Shown: positions 16,578 through 26,693, counted from the stretch's first letter. The stretch: DNA of 64,000 bases from Oceanomicrobium pacificus (GCF_009833495.1 NZ_WUWG01000008.1:1-64000); one strand, 5' to 3'. The notes: a model not told the origin generated them from the letters alone. Made by a program: numbers and translations.

Positions 16578-17399
16578 ATGTTTGACGATTTCCTCTTTCG
16601 CGCCGCCGTCGCGGTGACCGGACTGGCGCTGGCTGCCGGCCCGATGGGCTGTTTCGTCGTCTGGCGGCGCATGGCCTATTTCGGTGACGCCACGGCCCAT
16701 GCGGCGATCCTCGGGGTCGCGCTGTCGCTGGCGCTCGCCATGCCGATCTGGCTCGGCGTGCTCGTGATGGCACTCCTGATGGCGCTCTTCGTGTCGAAAC
16801 TGTCCGGCCGGACCTTCGCGATCGACACGATGCTGGGGGTCGCCGCGCACAGTGCGCTGGCTTTCGGGCTGCTGGCCGCGGCACTGATCGGCTCGGTGCG
16901 GCTCGACCTGATGGCATTCCTCTTTGGCGACGTGCTGGCCGTGTCGGTGAAGGACCTCGCCGTCATCTGGGGCGGGGCGGCACTGGTGCTGGGACTTCTC
17001 GCGTGGCGCTGGCGGCCGCTCATTCTTGCGACACTCAACCGCGATCTGGCAACCGCGCACGGGATCGACCCGCGCCGTGAACAGCTTGTGCTGACACTGG
17101 CTCTGGCGGTCCTCGTGGCGGTGGCGATCAAGGTCGTGGGTGCGCTCCTCATCACCGCGCTGCTGCTGATTCCGGCCGCGGCGGCGCGGGCGCTGACCCG
17201 CGGCCCCGAGGCCATGGCCGTGGTGGCTGTGATCGTGGCGGCCCTGTCCGGGTGGCTCGGGCTCGGTCTGTCGCTGACCGCCGATACGCCGGCCGGCCCG
17301 AGCATCGTTGCCGCGGCCGCAGTGCTCTTTTCTCTGGCAGCGCTGGTCGGGACCCGCCTGTCGCGGATCGCCGGACCGCCCATGTCAGAGCGGCTTTAG
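16578..17399 (+). CDS. znuB: zinc ABC transporter permease ZnuB
   Basis: A 273-residue inner-membrane permease of the ABC-3 family with about eight hydrophobic helices. The family segments CFVVWRRMAYFGDATAHAAILGVALS and KVVGALLITALLLIPAAAARAL are intact. It follows znuC after 3 nt. The periplasmic zinc-binding protein ZnuA, normally the third part, is not in the window. The last 15 bp overlap the end of the convergent gene on the other strand. Confidence 0.94.
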   Translation: MFDDFLFRAAVAVTGLALAAGPMGCFVVWRRMAYFGDATAHAAILGVALSLALAMPIWLGVLVMALLMALFVSKLSGRTFAIDTMLGVAAHSALAFGLLAAALIGSVRLDLMAFLFGDVLAVSVKDLAVIWGGAALVLGLLAWRWRPLILATLNRDLATAHGIDPRREQLVLTLALAVLVAVAIKVVGALLITALLLIPAAAARALTRGPEAMAVVAVIVAALSGWLGLGLSLTADTPAGPSIVAAAAVLFSLAALVGTRLSRIAGPPMSERL

Positions 17400-17921
17400 C
17401 CCCTTGCGGAAGCGGGTCATGTTCGCGCGGTAGCGCGCCGCGCCACCTGCCAGCGTTTCCGCATCCTGCGGCGAGAGCGTGCGCAACTGGCGCGCCGGTG
17501 CACCGACGAGCATGGCGCGATCCTCGAAGACCTTGCCTTCGGTAACAAGCGCGTTGGCCCCCACGAGGCAGCCCGCGCCGAGTTCCGCGCCATTCAGCAC
17601 GGTTGCCCCCATGCCGATGAGCGCCCCGTCGCCGATCCGGCATCCATGCAGGATCGCCTTGTGGCCCACGGTCACCGATGCGCCGACATGGACGGGAAAG
17701 CCCGGGTCGGTATGGATGACCGCCCCGTCCTGCACATTGCTGTCCGGACCGATCTCGATCGGCTCGCCATCACCGCGCAGGACAGCGTTGAACCAGATGC
17801 TGGCGCCCTTGTGCAGGATCACGTTGCCGATCACCCGCGCGCCGGGCGCAATGTAATAGTCGCCATCGTCGGGCAGGGTCGGGGCGACCCCGTCGAGGCT
17901 GAAAAGCGTGCCGTCCGTCAT
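17385..17921 (-). CDS. gamma-carbonic anhydrase family protein
   Basis: A 178-residue left-handed beta-helix protein made of hexapeptide repeats (VIGNVILHKGASIWFNAVLRGD and onward). The zinc ligands of the family are visible as His in VIHTD and the pair in VGHKAILHGC. It could be a carbonic anhydrase or a CaiE/PaaY-type relative; the sequence resembles the general bacterial gamma-CA group. It lies 4 bp after the cell-wall hydrolase on the same strand and is probably co-transcribed with it. Its 3' end overlaps znuB tail to tail. Confidence 0.9.
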   Translation of the reverse strand: MTDGTLFSLDGVAPTLPDDGDYYIAPGARVIGNVILHKGASIWFNAVLRGDGEPIEIGPDSNVQDGAVIHTDPGFPVHVGASVTVGHKAILHGCRIGDGALIGMGATVLNGAELGAGCLVGANALVTEGKVFEDRAMLVGAPARQLRTLSPQDAETLAGGAARYRANMTRFRKGLKPL

Positions 17922-17925
17922 GGCG

Positions 17926-18426
17926 TCACTTGTAGAAGATGTTGCCGCCGAACGTGCCGATGCGCGGCCGCGAGGCGAACCAGCCCGGCGCGATGCGGGC
18001 GGAATGGAAGAAGAGCGCCCCGGGCGCGAGTTCGGAGGTCTTGCCCGACAGGACCGCCTTGGCGGTCTGGTCGGTCTGCGCCTTCACCTTCTTGTAGCGG
18101 TAATGTTCCGGATTGCCGTCGCATTTGTAGGAGAACTGGCAGCCGCGCCCGGATCCGACACCCTCGGAGATCACACCGCAGATCGTGTTGGGGAACCGTG
18201 GGTCGTTCTTGCGGTTGACGATCACCTCGCCTACCGCCTGCTGGCCCTTCACGCTGAAGGCGGCGGCTTCGAAATACATGGCCTCCGACAGGCAGGCCAC
18301 GTCTTTGGCGGAGAAATCACCGGCCGCACGGGTCGCCTCGGGCGCTTCGGCTGGTGCGGTGGTGCAATTGGAAAGAATCATCGCAGCCGATGCAATGGCT
18401 GCCAAGGACATGGAAAAGCGAGACAA
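17926..18426 (-). CDS. cell-wall hydrolase (SleB-like) lipoprotein
   Basis: A protein of about 166 residues with a Hydrolase_2 (SleB-type) domain: CLSEAMYFEAAAFSVKGQQAVGEVIVNRKND, then FPNTICGVISEG and CQFSYKCDG; the Glu of SEAMYFEA is the presumed catalytic acid for cutting peptidoglycan. The start is uncertain. I favour a TTG at 18426, which has GGAG 7 nt upstream and gives a standard lipoprotein signal ending in the lipobox LSNC; ATG at 18411 or 18510 are alternatives. Outer-envelope location is inferred from the lipobox. Confidence 0.83.
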   Translation of the reverse strand: MSRFSMSLAAIASAAMILSNCTTAPAEAPEATRAAGDFSAKDVACLSEAMYFEAAAFSVKGQQAVGEVIVNRKNDPRFPNTICGVISEGVGSGRGCQFSYKCDGNPEHYRYKKVKAQTDQTAKAVLSGKTSELAPGALFFHSARIAPGWFASRPRIGTFGGNIFYK

Positions 18427-18518
18427 TTCCGGACTCCGGGCCGTTTCAGATGCCGCACTCTGCCCCAAGTTGACCCACCGGGCAAGTTGCCGGCCCCGCA
18501 GGGCCGGCAAACTGTCGC

Positions 18519-21500
18519 CTATGCGTAATCCTGAACCGCGGTCACCGTCATCTCGGACGCTTCGCGGTCCTGCATGGCGCGGGCCGCGGCGCGGGCGCCG
18601 GCGGCGGTCGTGTAATAGGGAATCCGGTCGTAGAGCGCGACGGAGCGGATGTCCCGGCTGTCATTGATCGACTGGACGCCCTCGGTCGTGTTGAAGACCA
18701 GTTGAATTTCGCCGTCCTTCAACGCGTCGACGATGTTCGGGCGTCCCTCATGCACCTTGTTGATCAGTTCCGCCGCGATCCCGAGCCCGTCGAGATAGTC
18801 CCGCGTGCCGCGCGTCGCCACGATCCGGAAACCAAGGCCGGAGACGATCCGTGCCGCCTCCGCGATCAGCGGACCCTTGTCGTCCTCTTTCACCGAAATG
18901 AAGACCGTGCCCTTGGTCGGCAAATCGGTGCCTGCGCCGAGCTGGGCCTTGAGGAAGGCACGCGAGAAGCTGGTGTCGAGGCCCATCACCTCGCCGGTGG
19001 AGCGCATTTCGGGTCCGAGCAGCGTGTCGACGCCGGGGAAGCGGGCGAAGGGCAGCACGGCTTCCTTCACCGCCACATGGCCCGGATCGGGATCGGCCAG
19101 ATCGAAGCCCGAGAGCGGCTCGCCCGCCATGACCCGCGCTGCGATCGAGGCGATCGGCGAGCCGACGGCCTTGGCCACGAAGGGCACGGTCCGCGAGGCG
19201 CGCGGGTTCACTTCCAGTACGTAGATCGTGCCGTCCTTGATCGCGAACTGCACATTCATCAGGCCGACCACGTTGAGCGCCAGCGCCATGGCCTCGGCCT
19301 GCCGCTTCAGCTCCTCGACGATCTCGGCCGACAGGGAATAGGGCGGCAGGGAACAGGCGCTGTCGCCCGAATGGACTCCGGCTTCCTCGATATGTTCCAT
19401 CACGCCCGCGATATGCACGGTCTTGCCATCGCACAGCGCATCCACATCCACTTCGACCGCGCCGGCGAGGTAGCTGTCGAGCAGCACCGGACTGTCGCCG
19501 GACACGACCACCGCGTCGCGGATGTAGCGTTCCAGCTGTGCGTCGTCGCGCACGATTTCCATCGCGCGGCCTCCGAGCACATACGAGGGGCGGATCACCA
19601 GCGGGTAGCCGACCTTTGCGGCGATATCGAACGCTTCCTCGCGCGAGGCGGCAATGCCGTTCACCGGCTGTTTCAGGTCGAGCTCGTTCAGAAGCTTCTG
19701 GAACCGCTCGCGATCCTCGGCCAGATCGATCGCATCGGGCGTCGTGCCGAGGATCGGGATGCCCTCTTCCTCAAGCGCGTTGGCGAGTTTCAGCGGGGTC
19801 TGGCCGCCGAACTGGACGATCACGCCATGCAGCGTGCCGTTCTCCTGTTCCTTGCGCAGGATCTCCAGCACATGTTCGAGCGTCAGCGGTTCGAAATAGA
19901 GCCGGTCCGACGTGTCATAGTCGGTGGAGACCGTCTCGGGGTTGCAGTTGACCATGATCGTCTCGTAGCCCGCGCCGGTGAGCGCGAAACAGGCGTGACA
20001 GCAGCAATAGTCAAACTCGATTCCCTGGCCGATCCGGTTCGGACCGCCGCCGAGGATGACGACTTTCTTGCGGTCCGAGGGCCGCGCCTCACATTCTGCG
20101 AAGCCCATCGCGTCGGCCTCGTAGGTGGAATACATGTAAGGGGTCTGGGCCTCGAACTCGGCCGCACAAGTATCGATCCGCTTGAAGACCGGCGCCACGT
20201 CGAGCGACCGGCGGTGCGCCCGCACTTCCGCTTCGGTCTTGCCGGCCAGATGCGCAAGCCGCGCATCGGTGAAGCCCATGGCTTTCAGCGCCCGCATGCC
20301 AACGGCCGACTCCGGCAGCCCGCCCGTGCGCACCGTTTCTTCCTCGGCCACGATCTCGGCAATCCGGTCGAGAAACCACGGGTCGAACTTGGTGACGGCG
20401 CGGATATCCTCCATCGGCAGCCCCTCGCGCATCGCCTGCGCGATGAGGCGCAGCCGGTCGGGTGTCTGGGGGGAGATGGCGGCGATGATCGCGGCGTTGC
20501 GGTCCTCATCAAGGCCAGGGATCTCGATCTCGTCGAAGCCGCTCAGCCCGGTCTCCATCGAGGTCAGCGCCTTCTGCACGCTCTCGTGGAAGGACCGGCC
20601 GATCGACATGACCTCACCCACCGACTTCATTGCGGTGGTCAGGCTGGCTTCGGCGCCGGGGAATTTCTCGAAGGCGAAACGCGGGATCTTGGTCACGACA
20701 TAGTCGATGCTCGGCTCGAAGCTCGCGGGTGTCACCTGCGTGATGTCATTGTCGAGTTCGTCGAGCGTGTAGCCCACGGCCAGCTTGGCCGCGATCTTGG
20801 CAATCGGGAAACCGGTGGCCTTGGAGGCAAGCGCGGAGGAGCGCGACACACGCGGGTTCATCTCGATCACCACCATGCGGCCGTTCTCGGGGTTCACCGC
20901 CCACTGGACGTTTGAGCCGCCGGTTTCCACGCCGATCTCGCGCAATACGTTGATCGAGTGGGTCCGCATCAGCTGATATTCCTTGTCGGTCAGCGTCAGG
21001 GCCGGGGCCACGGTGATCGAATCGCCGGTATGCACGCCCATCGGGTCCACATTCTCGATGGAACAGACGATGATCGCATTGTCCGCCGTGTCGCGGACAA
21101 CCTCCATCTCATATTCCTTCCAGCCGAGCAGGCTTTCATCGACAAGGATCTGGCCGACGGGGGAGGCATCCATGCCCGACCGGCAGATCGCCATGTAATC
21201 CTCGCGATTATAGGCGACCCCGCCGCCGGTCCCGCCGAGCGTGAAGGCGGGCCGGATGATCGCAGGCAGGCCGATATCGTCGAGCGCTTTCATTGCTTCG
21301 GCGACGCCGGCGGCAATGTCGAACTTTCCGTTTTCAAGCTTGGGCGCGGTCACAATCGTGGCGCGCGGGTTCTCGATCCCGAGCCGGTCCATGGCCTCGC
21401 GGAAGAGCTTGCGGTCTTCGGCCATCTCGATCGCGTCGCGCTTGGCGCCGATCAGTTCCACACCATGTTCCGCGAGCACGCCGAGATCGTCGAGCGCCAG

Positions 21501-21797
21501 CGCGGTGTTGAGGCCGGTCTGGCCGCCCATGGTCGGCAGGAGCGCGTCGGGCTTTTCCTTGGCGATGATCCGCGCCACCACCTCCGGCGTGATCGGCTCG
21601 ATATAGGTTGCGTCGGCCATGTCCGGATCGGTCATGATCGTGGCCGGGTTCGAATTGACCAGGATGACGCGGTAGCCCTCCTCGCGCAGGGCCTTGCAGG
21701 CCTGTGCGCCGGAATAATCGAACTCGCAGGCTTGCCCGATGATAATGGGGCCTGCGCCGATGATCATGATGGAGGAGATGTCTGTTCTTTTCGGCAT
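18519..21797 (-). CDS. carB: carbamoyl-phosphate synthase large subunit
   Basis: A 1092-residue enzyme, slightly above the usual 1070-1080. It uses ammonia from CarA, bicarbonate and two ATP to make carbamoyl phosphate for pyrimidines and arginine. Two homologous halves each have an ATP-grasp domain ([17 protein letters not shown] and [17 protein letters not shown]), with a C-terminal methylglyoxal-synthase-like regulatory domain (about residues 950-1090). The ATG at 21797 precedes [17 protein letters not shown], the conserved start; a longer frame to 21950 lies upstream of the promoter. carA is elsewhere; pyrB is 25 kb away in this window. Confidence 0.97.
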   Translation of the reverse strand: MPKRTDISSIMIIGAGPIIIGQACEFDYSGAQACKALREEGYRVILVNSNPATIMTDPDMADATYIEPITPEVVARIIAKEKPDALLPTMGGQTGLNTALALDDLGVLAEHGVELIGAKRDAIEMAEDRKLFREAMDRLGIENPRATIVTAPKLENGKFDIAAGVAEAMKALDDIGLPAIIRPAFTLGGTGGGVAYNREDYMAICRSGMDASPVGQILVDESLLGWKEYEMEVVRDTADNAIIVCSIENVDPMGVHTGDSITVAPALTLTDKEYQLMRTHSINVLREIGVETGGSNVQWAVNPENGRMVVIEMNPRVSRSSALASKATGFPIAKIAAKLAVGYTLDELDNDITQVTPASFEPSIDYVVTKIPRFAFEKFPGAEASLTTAMKSVGEVMSIGRSFHESVQKALTSMETGLSGFDEIEIPGLDEDRNAAIIAAISPQTPDRLRLIAQAMREGLPMEDIRAVTKFDPWFLDRIAEIVAEEETVRTGGLPESAVGMRALKAMGFTDARLAHLAGKTEAEVRAHRRSLDVAPVFKRIDTCAAEFEAQTPYMYSTYEADAMGFAECEARPSDRKKVVILGGGPNRIGQGIEFDYCCCHACFALTGAGYETIMVNCNPETVSTDYDTSDRLYFEPLTLEHVLEILRKEQENGTLHGVIVQFGGQTPLKLANALEEEGIPILGTTPDAIDLAEDRERFQKLLNELDLKQPVNGIAASREEAFDIAAKVGYPLVIRPSYVLGGRAMEIVRDDAQLERYIRDAVVVSGDSPVLLDSYLAGAVEVDVDALCDGKTVHIAGVMEHIEEAGVHSGDSACSLPPYSLSAEIVEELKRQAEAMALALNVVGLMNVQFAIKDGTIYVLEVNPRASRTVPFVAKAVGSPIASIAARVMAGEPLSGFDLADPDPGHVAVKEAVLPFARFPGVDTLLGPEMRSTGEVMGLDTSFSRAFLKAQLGAGTDLPTKGTVFISVKEDDKGPLIAEAARIVSGLGFRIVATRGTRDYLDGLGIAAELINKVHEGRPNIVDALKDGEIQLVFNTTEGVQSINDSRDIRSVALYDRIPYYTTAAGARAAARAMQDREASEMTVTAVQDYA

Positions 21798-21872
21798 GCC
21801 GGTCCCGCCTTTTCGGCCCCGACCGTGGAAGGTCCGGGGCTCGGTATCGTCCCAGTGAAGCAAATTGCGCTG

Positions 21873-21900
21873 GTTATAGTCGGACCGGCCCCCGTTGCAA
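21873..21900 (-). promoter_or_regulatory. candidate sigma70 promoter of carB
   Basis: On the minus strand TTGCAA (-35, 21895-21900), a 16-bp spacer and TATAAC (-10, 21873-21878, 5 of 6 matches). It would start transcription about 70 nt ahead of the carB ATG. A -10 this good is uncommon in such GC-rich DNA. Confidence 0.6.
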
Positions 21901-22050
21901 GGTGCGGTGGGGGATAATCGGCCGCCGGACACGGAAAATTTTGACCGCACCGGACGGGATCACAGGCTCCGCCCCGATCCTGCCTCTGGCCTCGGGGCAC
22001 GTGCGGCGCTATCTGGGGCGCAGGGAAGCGAGAAATCCGGTGTCCGGCAC

Positions 22051-23199
22051 ATGACCGACGTGACGATCAGGTTTGATTCTGGCCCGGACGGGGCGGCGCT
22101 GGCCTTTGGCGTGCCGGAAGCGCGCGTGACGGCTTGGGCGCCTGACGGCTTGGGCGCGGCGCTGACGCTGGCGCGGGACCTGCAGGCGCGCGGCTTCTGG
22201 CTGGCGGGCTTTGCCTCCTACGAGCTTGGCTATGTGCTGGAACAGAAGCTGGCGCCGCGCCTGCCCGAAGGGCGCCGTGTTCCGCTCCTGTCGCTGGCGG
22301 CCTATCGCGCGCCGCTGGACCGACCGCCGGATCTGCCGGCCAGCGACCTGCCGCCGCTCGATCTGGTGCCCCGTTGGGACCGCGACCGCTATGCCGCCGC
22401 CTTCGGGCAGATCATGGACTATATCGCGGCGGGCGACATCTATCAGGCGAACCTCACCTTTCCGCTCGACGGCCGATTCGCGGGCGATCCGCTGGCGCTC
22501 TACGGTGCATTGGCCGCCCGCCAGCCGGTGCCGCACGGGGCCTATGTTGCGCATGACCCGTCGGTGACGCTGCTGAGCCGGTCGCCCGAGCTTTTCTTCG
22601 AGATCGACCGTGCTGACGCGTCCGGCAATCGGACCATCCGCACCCGCCCGATGAAGGGCACGGCGCCGCGCATGGATGATGACGTGCAGGATATGGCCCG
22701 CGCCGAAGGGCTGGCGCAGGACCCTAAGAACCGTGCGGAAAACCTGATGATCGTGGATTTGCTGCGCAATGATTTCAGCCGCATCGCGCGGCCGGGGTCG
22801 GTGCGCGTGCCCGACCTGTTCAAGGTGGAGCCCTATGCGACCGTGCACCAGATGGTGTCGACGGTGGAGGCTGACTTGGCGCCCGAGGCCGATCTGGCGG
22901 CGATCTTCCGCGCGGTCTTTCCCTGCGGTTCGATCACCGGCGCGCCGAAAATCCGGGCCATGGAGATTCTGTCGGACCTGGAACCCCGGCCGCGGGATGC
23001 CTATTGCGGCGCGATCGGCTGGCTGGCGCCGGACGGGCGGGCCTGTTTCAACGTCGCCATCCGCACCCTTGCGCTTTATCCCGGGGGCGATCTGGTGCTC
23101 AATGTCGGCGGCGGCGTCGTCGCGGACAGCACCGCCGACGCCGAATATGAGGAAGCCCTGTGGAAAGCCCGCTTTACCAGCCCCTGCCCGCCGGCCTGA
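22051..23199 (+). CDS. pabB: aminodeoxychorismate synthase component I
   Basis: A 382-residue chorismate-binding enzyme. The conserved C-terminal half has GDIYQANLTFPL, SRSPELFFEI, RTRPMKGTAPR, NLMIVDLLRNDFSRIA and PCGSITGAPKIRAMEI, the last being the Mg/chorismate site. It aminates chorismate towards p-aminobenzoate for folate; the short N-terminal half and the fused-like partnership with the next gene favour PabB over TrpE. The ATG at 22051 gives the conserved start. It overlaps the following lyase gene by 40 bp. Confidence 0.92.
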   Translation: MTDVTIRFDSGPDGAALAFGVPEARVTAWAPDGLGAALTLARDLQARGFWLAGFASYELGYVLEQKLAPRLPEGRRVPLLSLAAYRAPLDRPPDLPASDLPPLDLVPRWDRDRYAAAFGQIMDYIAAGDIYQANLTFPLDGRFAGDPLALYGALAARQPVPHGAYVAHDPSVTLLSRSPELFFEIDRADASGNRTIRTRPMKGTAPRMDDDVQDMARAEGLAQDPKNRAENLMIVDLLRNDFSRIARPGSVRVPDLFKVEPYATVHQMVSTVEADLAPEADLAAIFRAVFPCGSITGAPKIRAMEILSDLEPRPRDAYCGAIGWLAPDGRACFNVAIRTLALYPGGDLVLNVGGGVVADSTADAEYEEALWKARFTSPCPPA

Positions 23200-23813
23200 T
23201 TCTGATCGAGACGATGCGGCGCGAACCGGACGGAACCATCCCGCGCCGCGCGCTCCATCGGGGGCGGCTCTGCCGGAGCGCGGCGGCGCTTGGCATCGAA
23301 ACGGCGCCGGAGCGGTTTGACGCAGCAGTGGATGCCCACCCGTCCGCGGGCACGGCCGAGCGGGTGCGGCTGACGCTCGACCGGGCAGGCCGGTTCGCGG
23401 TGACCGTCGCATCGGCGCCGGAGGCGGCCCGGCTCTGGACTGTTGCACTTCATTCCGAGCGGCTCGACGCGCGCGACCCGTGGCTGCAGGTCAAGACGAG
23501 CGAGCGCCATCTCTACGATCGCGCCCGCGCGGCGCTGCCTGACGGGGTGGACGAATATCTATTTGCCAATCGCGACGGGAATCTGGCCGAGGGCACGATC
23601 ACCAATATTTTCGTCGATCTGGGGCAGGGGCTTGTCACGCCGCCCCTGTCGAACGGATGCCTGCCCGGCATCCTGCGGGCGGAGTTGCTGGAGACCGGTC
23701 AGGTGCGTGCGGCGCCGGTGCCGATCGAGGCCCTCAAGGATGCGCGCGCGCTCTATGTCGGGAACAGTCTGCGCGGTCTGGTCCGCGCGCGTCTGCAGCC
23801 AATGGACGGATGA
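23160..23813 (+). CDS. pabC: aminotransferase class IV (aminodeoxychorismate lyase-like)
   Basis: A 217-residue PLP enzyme of fold type IV. The Schiff-base Lys is in LQVKTSERHLYDRAR, and NRDGNLAEGTITNIFVDLGQG with SNGCLPGILRAELLETG is the family's C-terminal pattern. Together with PabB it would complete p-aminobenzoate synthesis. It starts at a GTG 40 bp inside pabB in another frame, so the two are probably translationally coupled. The genes often occur fused in this order in other bacteria. Confidence 0.88.
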   Translation: MESPLYQPLPAGLILIETMRREPDGTIPRRALHRGRLCRSAAALGIETAPERFDAAVDAHPSAGTAERVRLTLDRAGRFAVTVASAPEAARLWTVALHSERLDARDPWLQVKTSERHLYDRARAALPDGVDEYLFANRDGNLAEGTITNIFVDLGQGLVTPPLSNGCLPGILRAELLETGQVRAAPVPIEALKDARALYVGNSLRGLVRARLQPMDG

Positions 23814-23835
23814 CCGCCGCCCCGGGGTGCTTCCC

Positions 23836-23864
23836 TTGACATTTCGGGCGCAAACCTGTGTATC
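23836..23864 (+). promoter_or_regulatory. candidate promoter of aspS
   Basis: Perfect TTGACA (23836-23841), 17-bp spacer and TGTATC (-10, 3 of 6). It lies 64 bp before the aspS start in an otherwise gene-free gap. Confidence 0.5.
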
Positions 23865-23927
23865 GGGCGGCAGATTTTCCGGCGTGCGGTCTGCGCGCCG
23901 TTTCGTGTTTTCAAAGGACGTCCATCC

Positions 23928-25709
23928 ATGCATGCCTATCGTTCGCACAATTGTGCCGGCCTGACCAAAGCCAATGTCGGCGACACTGTCCGCCTGTCGG
24001 GGTGGGTTCATCGTGTCCGGGACCATGGCGGCGTGCTTTTCATCGACCTGCGCGACCATTTCGGCATAACGCAGGTGCTGGCAGATGGCGACAGCCCGGT
24101 CTTTGCCGAGCTGGAGAAGGTGCGCTCGGAATGGTGCATCCGCATCGACGGCACGGTCAAGGCGCGTGACCCGGAACTGGTGAACCCCAACATTCCGACC
24201 GGCGAGATCGAGGTCTACATCCGTGATCTCGAAGTGCTGGGCGCTGCGGACGAACTGCCGCTGCCGGTCTTTGGTGAACAGGACTATCCCGAAGAGACGC
24301 GGCTGAAATACCGCTATCTCGACCTGCGCCGCGAGACGCTGCAGAACAATATGGTGCTGCGCTCCAACGTGGTCGCCTCGATGCGCAAGCGGATGTGGGA
24401 CAAGGGCTTCAACGAGTTCCAGACCCCGATCATCACCGCTTCCTCGCCGGAGGGTGCGCGCGATTTCCTCGTGCCCTCGCGCCTGCATCCGGGCAAGTTC
24501 TACGCGCTGCCGCAGGCGCCGCAGCAGTTCAAGCAGCTGATCATGGTGTCGGGCTTCGACAAGTATTTCCAGATCGCGCCCTGTTTCCGGGACGAAGATC
24601 CGCGCGCCGACCGGTCGCCGACGGATTTCTACCAGCTCGACATGGAAATGAGCTTCGTCACCCAGCAGGACGTGTTCGACACGATCGCGCCGGTGCTCGC
24701 CGGCGTGTTCGAGGAGTTCGGCGGCGGCCGCAAGGTGGACGCGCCGCAGGACTGGCCGCAGATTTCCTATCGCGATGCCGCGCTTTGGTACGGCACCGAC
24801 AAGCCCGACCTGCGCAACCCGATCAAGATGCAGATCGTGTCCGACCATTTCCGCGGCTCGGGCTTCGCGATCTTTGCCAACCTTTTGGAGCAGGACGGCA
24901 CCGAAATCCGCGCGATCCCGGCGCCCAAGGGCGGCAGCCGGAAATTCTGCGACCGGATGAACAAGTTCGCGCAGGGCGAAGGTCTGCCCGGCATGGGCTA
25001 CATCTTCTGGCGAGAGGGCGCGGATGGCATGGAAGCGGCCGGACCGCTTGCCAAGAATATCGGCCCCGAACGGACCGAGGCGATCCGCCAGCAGCTCGGG
25101 CTGGAGGTGGGCGACGCGGCCTTCTTCCTCGGCGGCAAGCCGAAGAGCTTCGAATCCGTGGCCGGGCGTGCGCGCACCGTCATTGGCGAGGAACTGGGCC
25201 TGACCGACAAGGACCGGTTCGCCTTTGCCTGGATCGTCGACTTCCCGATCTACGAGAAGGACGAGGAAAGCGGCGCGATCGATTTCGAGCATAACCCCTT
25301 CTCCATGCCGCAGGGCGGGATGGCGGCGCTCGAGGGCGATCCGCTCGACGTGCTGGGCTTCCAGTATGACCTGGCCTGCAACGGCTACGAACTGGTGTCC
25401 GGCGCGATCCGGAACCACAAGCCGGAGATCATGTACAAGGCCTTCGAGATTGCGGGCTACGGCGCGGACGAGGTGAACAGCCGCTTCGGAGGAATGGTCA
25501 ACGCGTTCAAATACGGTGCACCGCCGCATGGCGGCTGCGCGGCGGGCATCGACCGGATTGTGATGTTGCTCGCCGACGAGGCCAATATCCGCGAGGTTAT
25601 CATGTTCCCGATGAACCAGCGGGCCGAAGACCTGATGATGAACGCGCCGTCGGAACCGACCAACGAACAGTTGCGGGAACTCGGATTGCGGGTCATTCCG
25701 CAGGACTGA
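23928..25709 (+). CDS. aspS: aspartyl-tRNA synthetase
   Basis: A 593-residue class IIb synthetase of normal bacterial length. An OB-fold anticodon-binding domain (residues 1 to about 110, with [24 protein letters not shown]) is followed by the catalytic core: motif 2 [24 protein letters not shown], the bacterial insertion domain (about 290-420) and motif 3 with [26 protein letters not shown]. Many alphaproteobacterial enzymes also charge tRNA-Asn, which GatCAB then corrects; whether this one does cannot be read here. Single gene between its own promoter and terminator. Confidence 0.97.
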   Translation: MHAYRSHNCAGLTKANVGDTVRLSGWVHRVRDHGGVLFIDLRDHFGITQVLADGDSPVFAELEKVRSEWCIRIDGTVKARDPELVNPNIPTGEIEVYIRDLEVLGAADELPLPVFGEQDYPEETRLKYRYLDLRRETLQNNMVLRSNVVASMRKRMWDKGFNEFQTPIITASSPEGARDFLVPSRLHPGKFYALPQAPQQFKQLIMVSGFDKYFQIAPCFRDEDPRADRSPTDFYQLDMEMSFVTQQDVFDTIAPVLAGVFEEFGGGRKVDAPQDWPQISYRDAALWYGTDKPDLRNPIKMQIVSDHFRGSGFAIFANLLEQDGTEIRAIPAPKGGSRKFCDRMNKFAQGEGLPGMGYIFWREGADGMEAAGPLAKNIGPERTEAIRQQLGLEVGDAAFFLGGKPKSFESVAGRARTVIGEELGLTDKDRFAFAWIVDFPIYEKDEESGAIDFEHNPFSMPQGGMAALEGDPLDVLGFQYDLACNGYELVSGAIRNHKPEIMYKAFEIAGYGADEVNSRFGGMVNAFKYGAPPHGGCAAGIDRIVMLLADEANIREVIMFPMNQRAEDLMMNAPSEPTNEQLRELGLRVIPQD

Positions 25710-25761
25710 CAGGGGGCGCACCGCTGCGCCGCGGCGCGCGGCGAAAGAGACCGGACAAGAC

Positions 25762-25797
25762 GGGGCAGGGGCGAAATCGCGCTTCTGCCCCTTTTTT
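25762..25797 (+). terminator. rho-independent terminator of aspS
   Basis: GGGGCAG and CTGCCCC arms, with inner GCGA/TCGC pairing, followed by TTTTTT. Placed about 50 bp after the aspS stop. Confidence 0.85.
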
Positions 25798-25853
25798 GTG
25801 CTATGCTGCCTCTATTCGGCCGGAAGAGCCGGCGGAAATAAAGGGAGCAGATC

Positions 25854-26102
25854 ATGGATATCGTGGGCTTTATTATCTGGCTGTTGATCGGTGCTATTGC
25901 CGGTTGGCTGGCCGGGCAGATCATGAAGGGCTCGGGCTTCGGCCTGATCGGGAACATCGTTGTCGGGATTGTCGGCGCTGTGATCGGCGGTTGGCTTCTA
26001 GGGTCACTGATTCCTCTGGCAGGCTATCTGGGAACCATCGTCTACGGCACGATCGGTGCCGTGATTCTTCTGGCGATCATCGGGCTGTTCAAGAAAGCCT
26101 GA
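25854..26102 (+). CDS. GlsB/YeaQ/YmgE family stress-response membrane protein
   Basis: An 82-residue, almost wholly hydrophobic and Gly-rich protein with about three helices: IIWLLIGAIAGWLAGQIMKGSGFGLIGNIVVGIVGAVIGGWLL and a C-terminal helix ending FKKA. This is the transglycosylase-associated protein family, small inner-membrane proteins often induced in stress; molecular role unknown. The ribosome site is AGGGAG. Two tandem hairpins follow. Confidence 0.93.
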   Translation: MDIVGFIIWLLIGAIAGWLAGQIMKGSGFGLIGNIVVGIVGAVIGGWLLGSLIPLAGYLGTIVYGTIGAVILLAIIGLFKKA

Positions 26103-26110
26103 ACCCGCGC

Positions 26111-26136
26111 GATGCGCCCGCCGGGCCGGGCGCATC
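26111..26136 (+). repeat. perfect hairpin after the GlsB-type gene
   Basis: GATGCGCCCG and CGGGCGCATC form a 10-bp stem with a 6-nt loop, 8 bp after the stop codon. No T run follows; the real terminator seems to be the next hairpin. Confidence 0.55.
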
Positions 26137-26151
26137 CGATGGAAAAACAAG

Positions 26152-26182
26152 CGGCGGCCGCGCAATGCGTGGCCGCCGTTTT
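26152..26182 (+). terminator. rho-independent terminator of the GlsB-type gene
   Basis: CGGCGGCC and GGCCGCCG enclose an 11-nt loop and run into TTTT. Confidence 0.8.
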
Positions 26183-26257
26183 CATATCCGCAACTCAACC
26201 CGAGGTGGTGTTCAAGTCAGTGAAATAAGGGTATGGGCGCAAGCCCGGATTCCAATT

Positions 26258-26305
26258 GTGCTGTTTCGCACACAAAAATCAGCATTTCTGCATTTTTTGG
26301 TTGCG
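26258..26305 (-). repeat. left copy of a 48-nt inverted repeat
   Basis: Read on the minus strand it begins CGCAACCAAAAAATGC and matches 26893-26940 without gaps at 37 of 48 positions (29 of the first 32). The core is AAATGCTGATTTTT. Together the copies bound a 683-bp segment. Confidence 0.7.
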
Positions 26306-26376
26306 AGGGCGCGGGTGTGCAGATACAACAATTCTACGAACAGTTTAGCGAGTATCCGGTGTATTCAGGGGCTGTT

Positions 26377-26414
26377 CGGGATGAAGCCAAGAGTTGAGCC
26401 CTGACTTCATCCCG
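26377..26414. repeat. perfect 10-bp inverted repeat, possible structured RNA
   Basis: CGGGATGAAG pairs with CTTCATCCCG. A crossing pairing, GGGCT (26368-26372) with AGCCC (26397-26401), would make a pseudoknot; GGCT with AGCC (26385-26388) is a competing fold. Confidence 0.45.
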
Positions 26415-26504
26415 CTTGTGACAAGCAGTGTTTCGATTTCGCGCAGTCGTATTTGTGGGGGCAATTCAACGGCGTGAAATCTGAGTAGCCCAGTAGACTG
26501 TCTT

Positions 26505-26538
26505 GAACACCCCGTCAGCCTAGGCAGGCGGGGTGTTC
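26505..26538. repeat. terminator-like 10-bp inverted repeat
   Basis: GAACACCCCG and CGGGGTGTTC pair perfectly over a 14-nt loop. There is no T run on either side and no gene ends nearby. Confidence 0.5.
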
Positions 26539-26693
26539 GCATTGTGACCCGATTGTGGCAAGAAAGTGGCGCGCGGCATTTTTGCCAGCTAATCGCAGCA
26601 TTTCAGCAGAAAATTAATGGAAAATTAGGGCTTCCTGGTGCCCTCTGGGGCGCTATGGCCGTCAGCCAGCGCACCGGCTCGAAGGGGTGGAGA

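Noticed and set aside
15585-17060. 491-codon frame on the minus strand over zur-znuCB
   Set aside because: Antisense of three genes with intact family motifs.
18702-20915. 737-codon frame on the plus strand
   Set aside because: It is the antisense shadow of carB. The encoded sequence is rich in Arg, His and Gly without any domain, as is usual for the opposite strand of GC-rich genes.
23559-25721. 720-codon frame on the minus strand
   Set aside because: Antisense of aspS, which has complete class II synthetase motifs.
26505-26538. Rho-independent terminator
   Set aside because: The stem is good but there is no T run on either strand and no gene ending close by, so I list it only as an inverted repeat.
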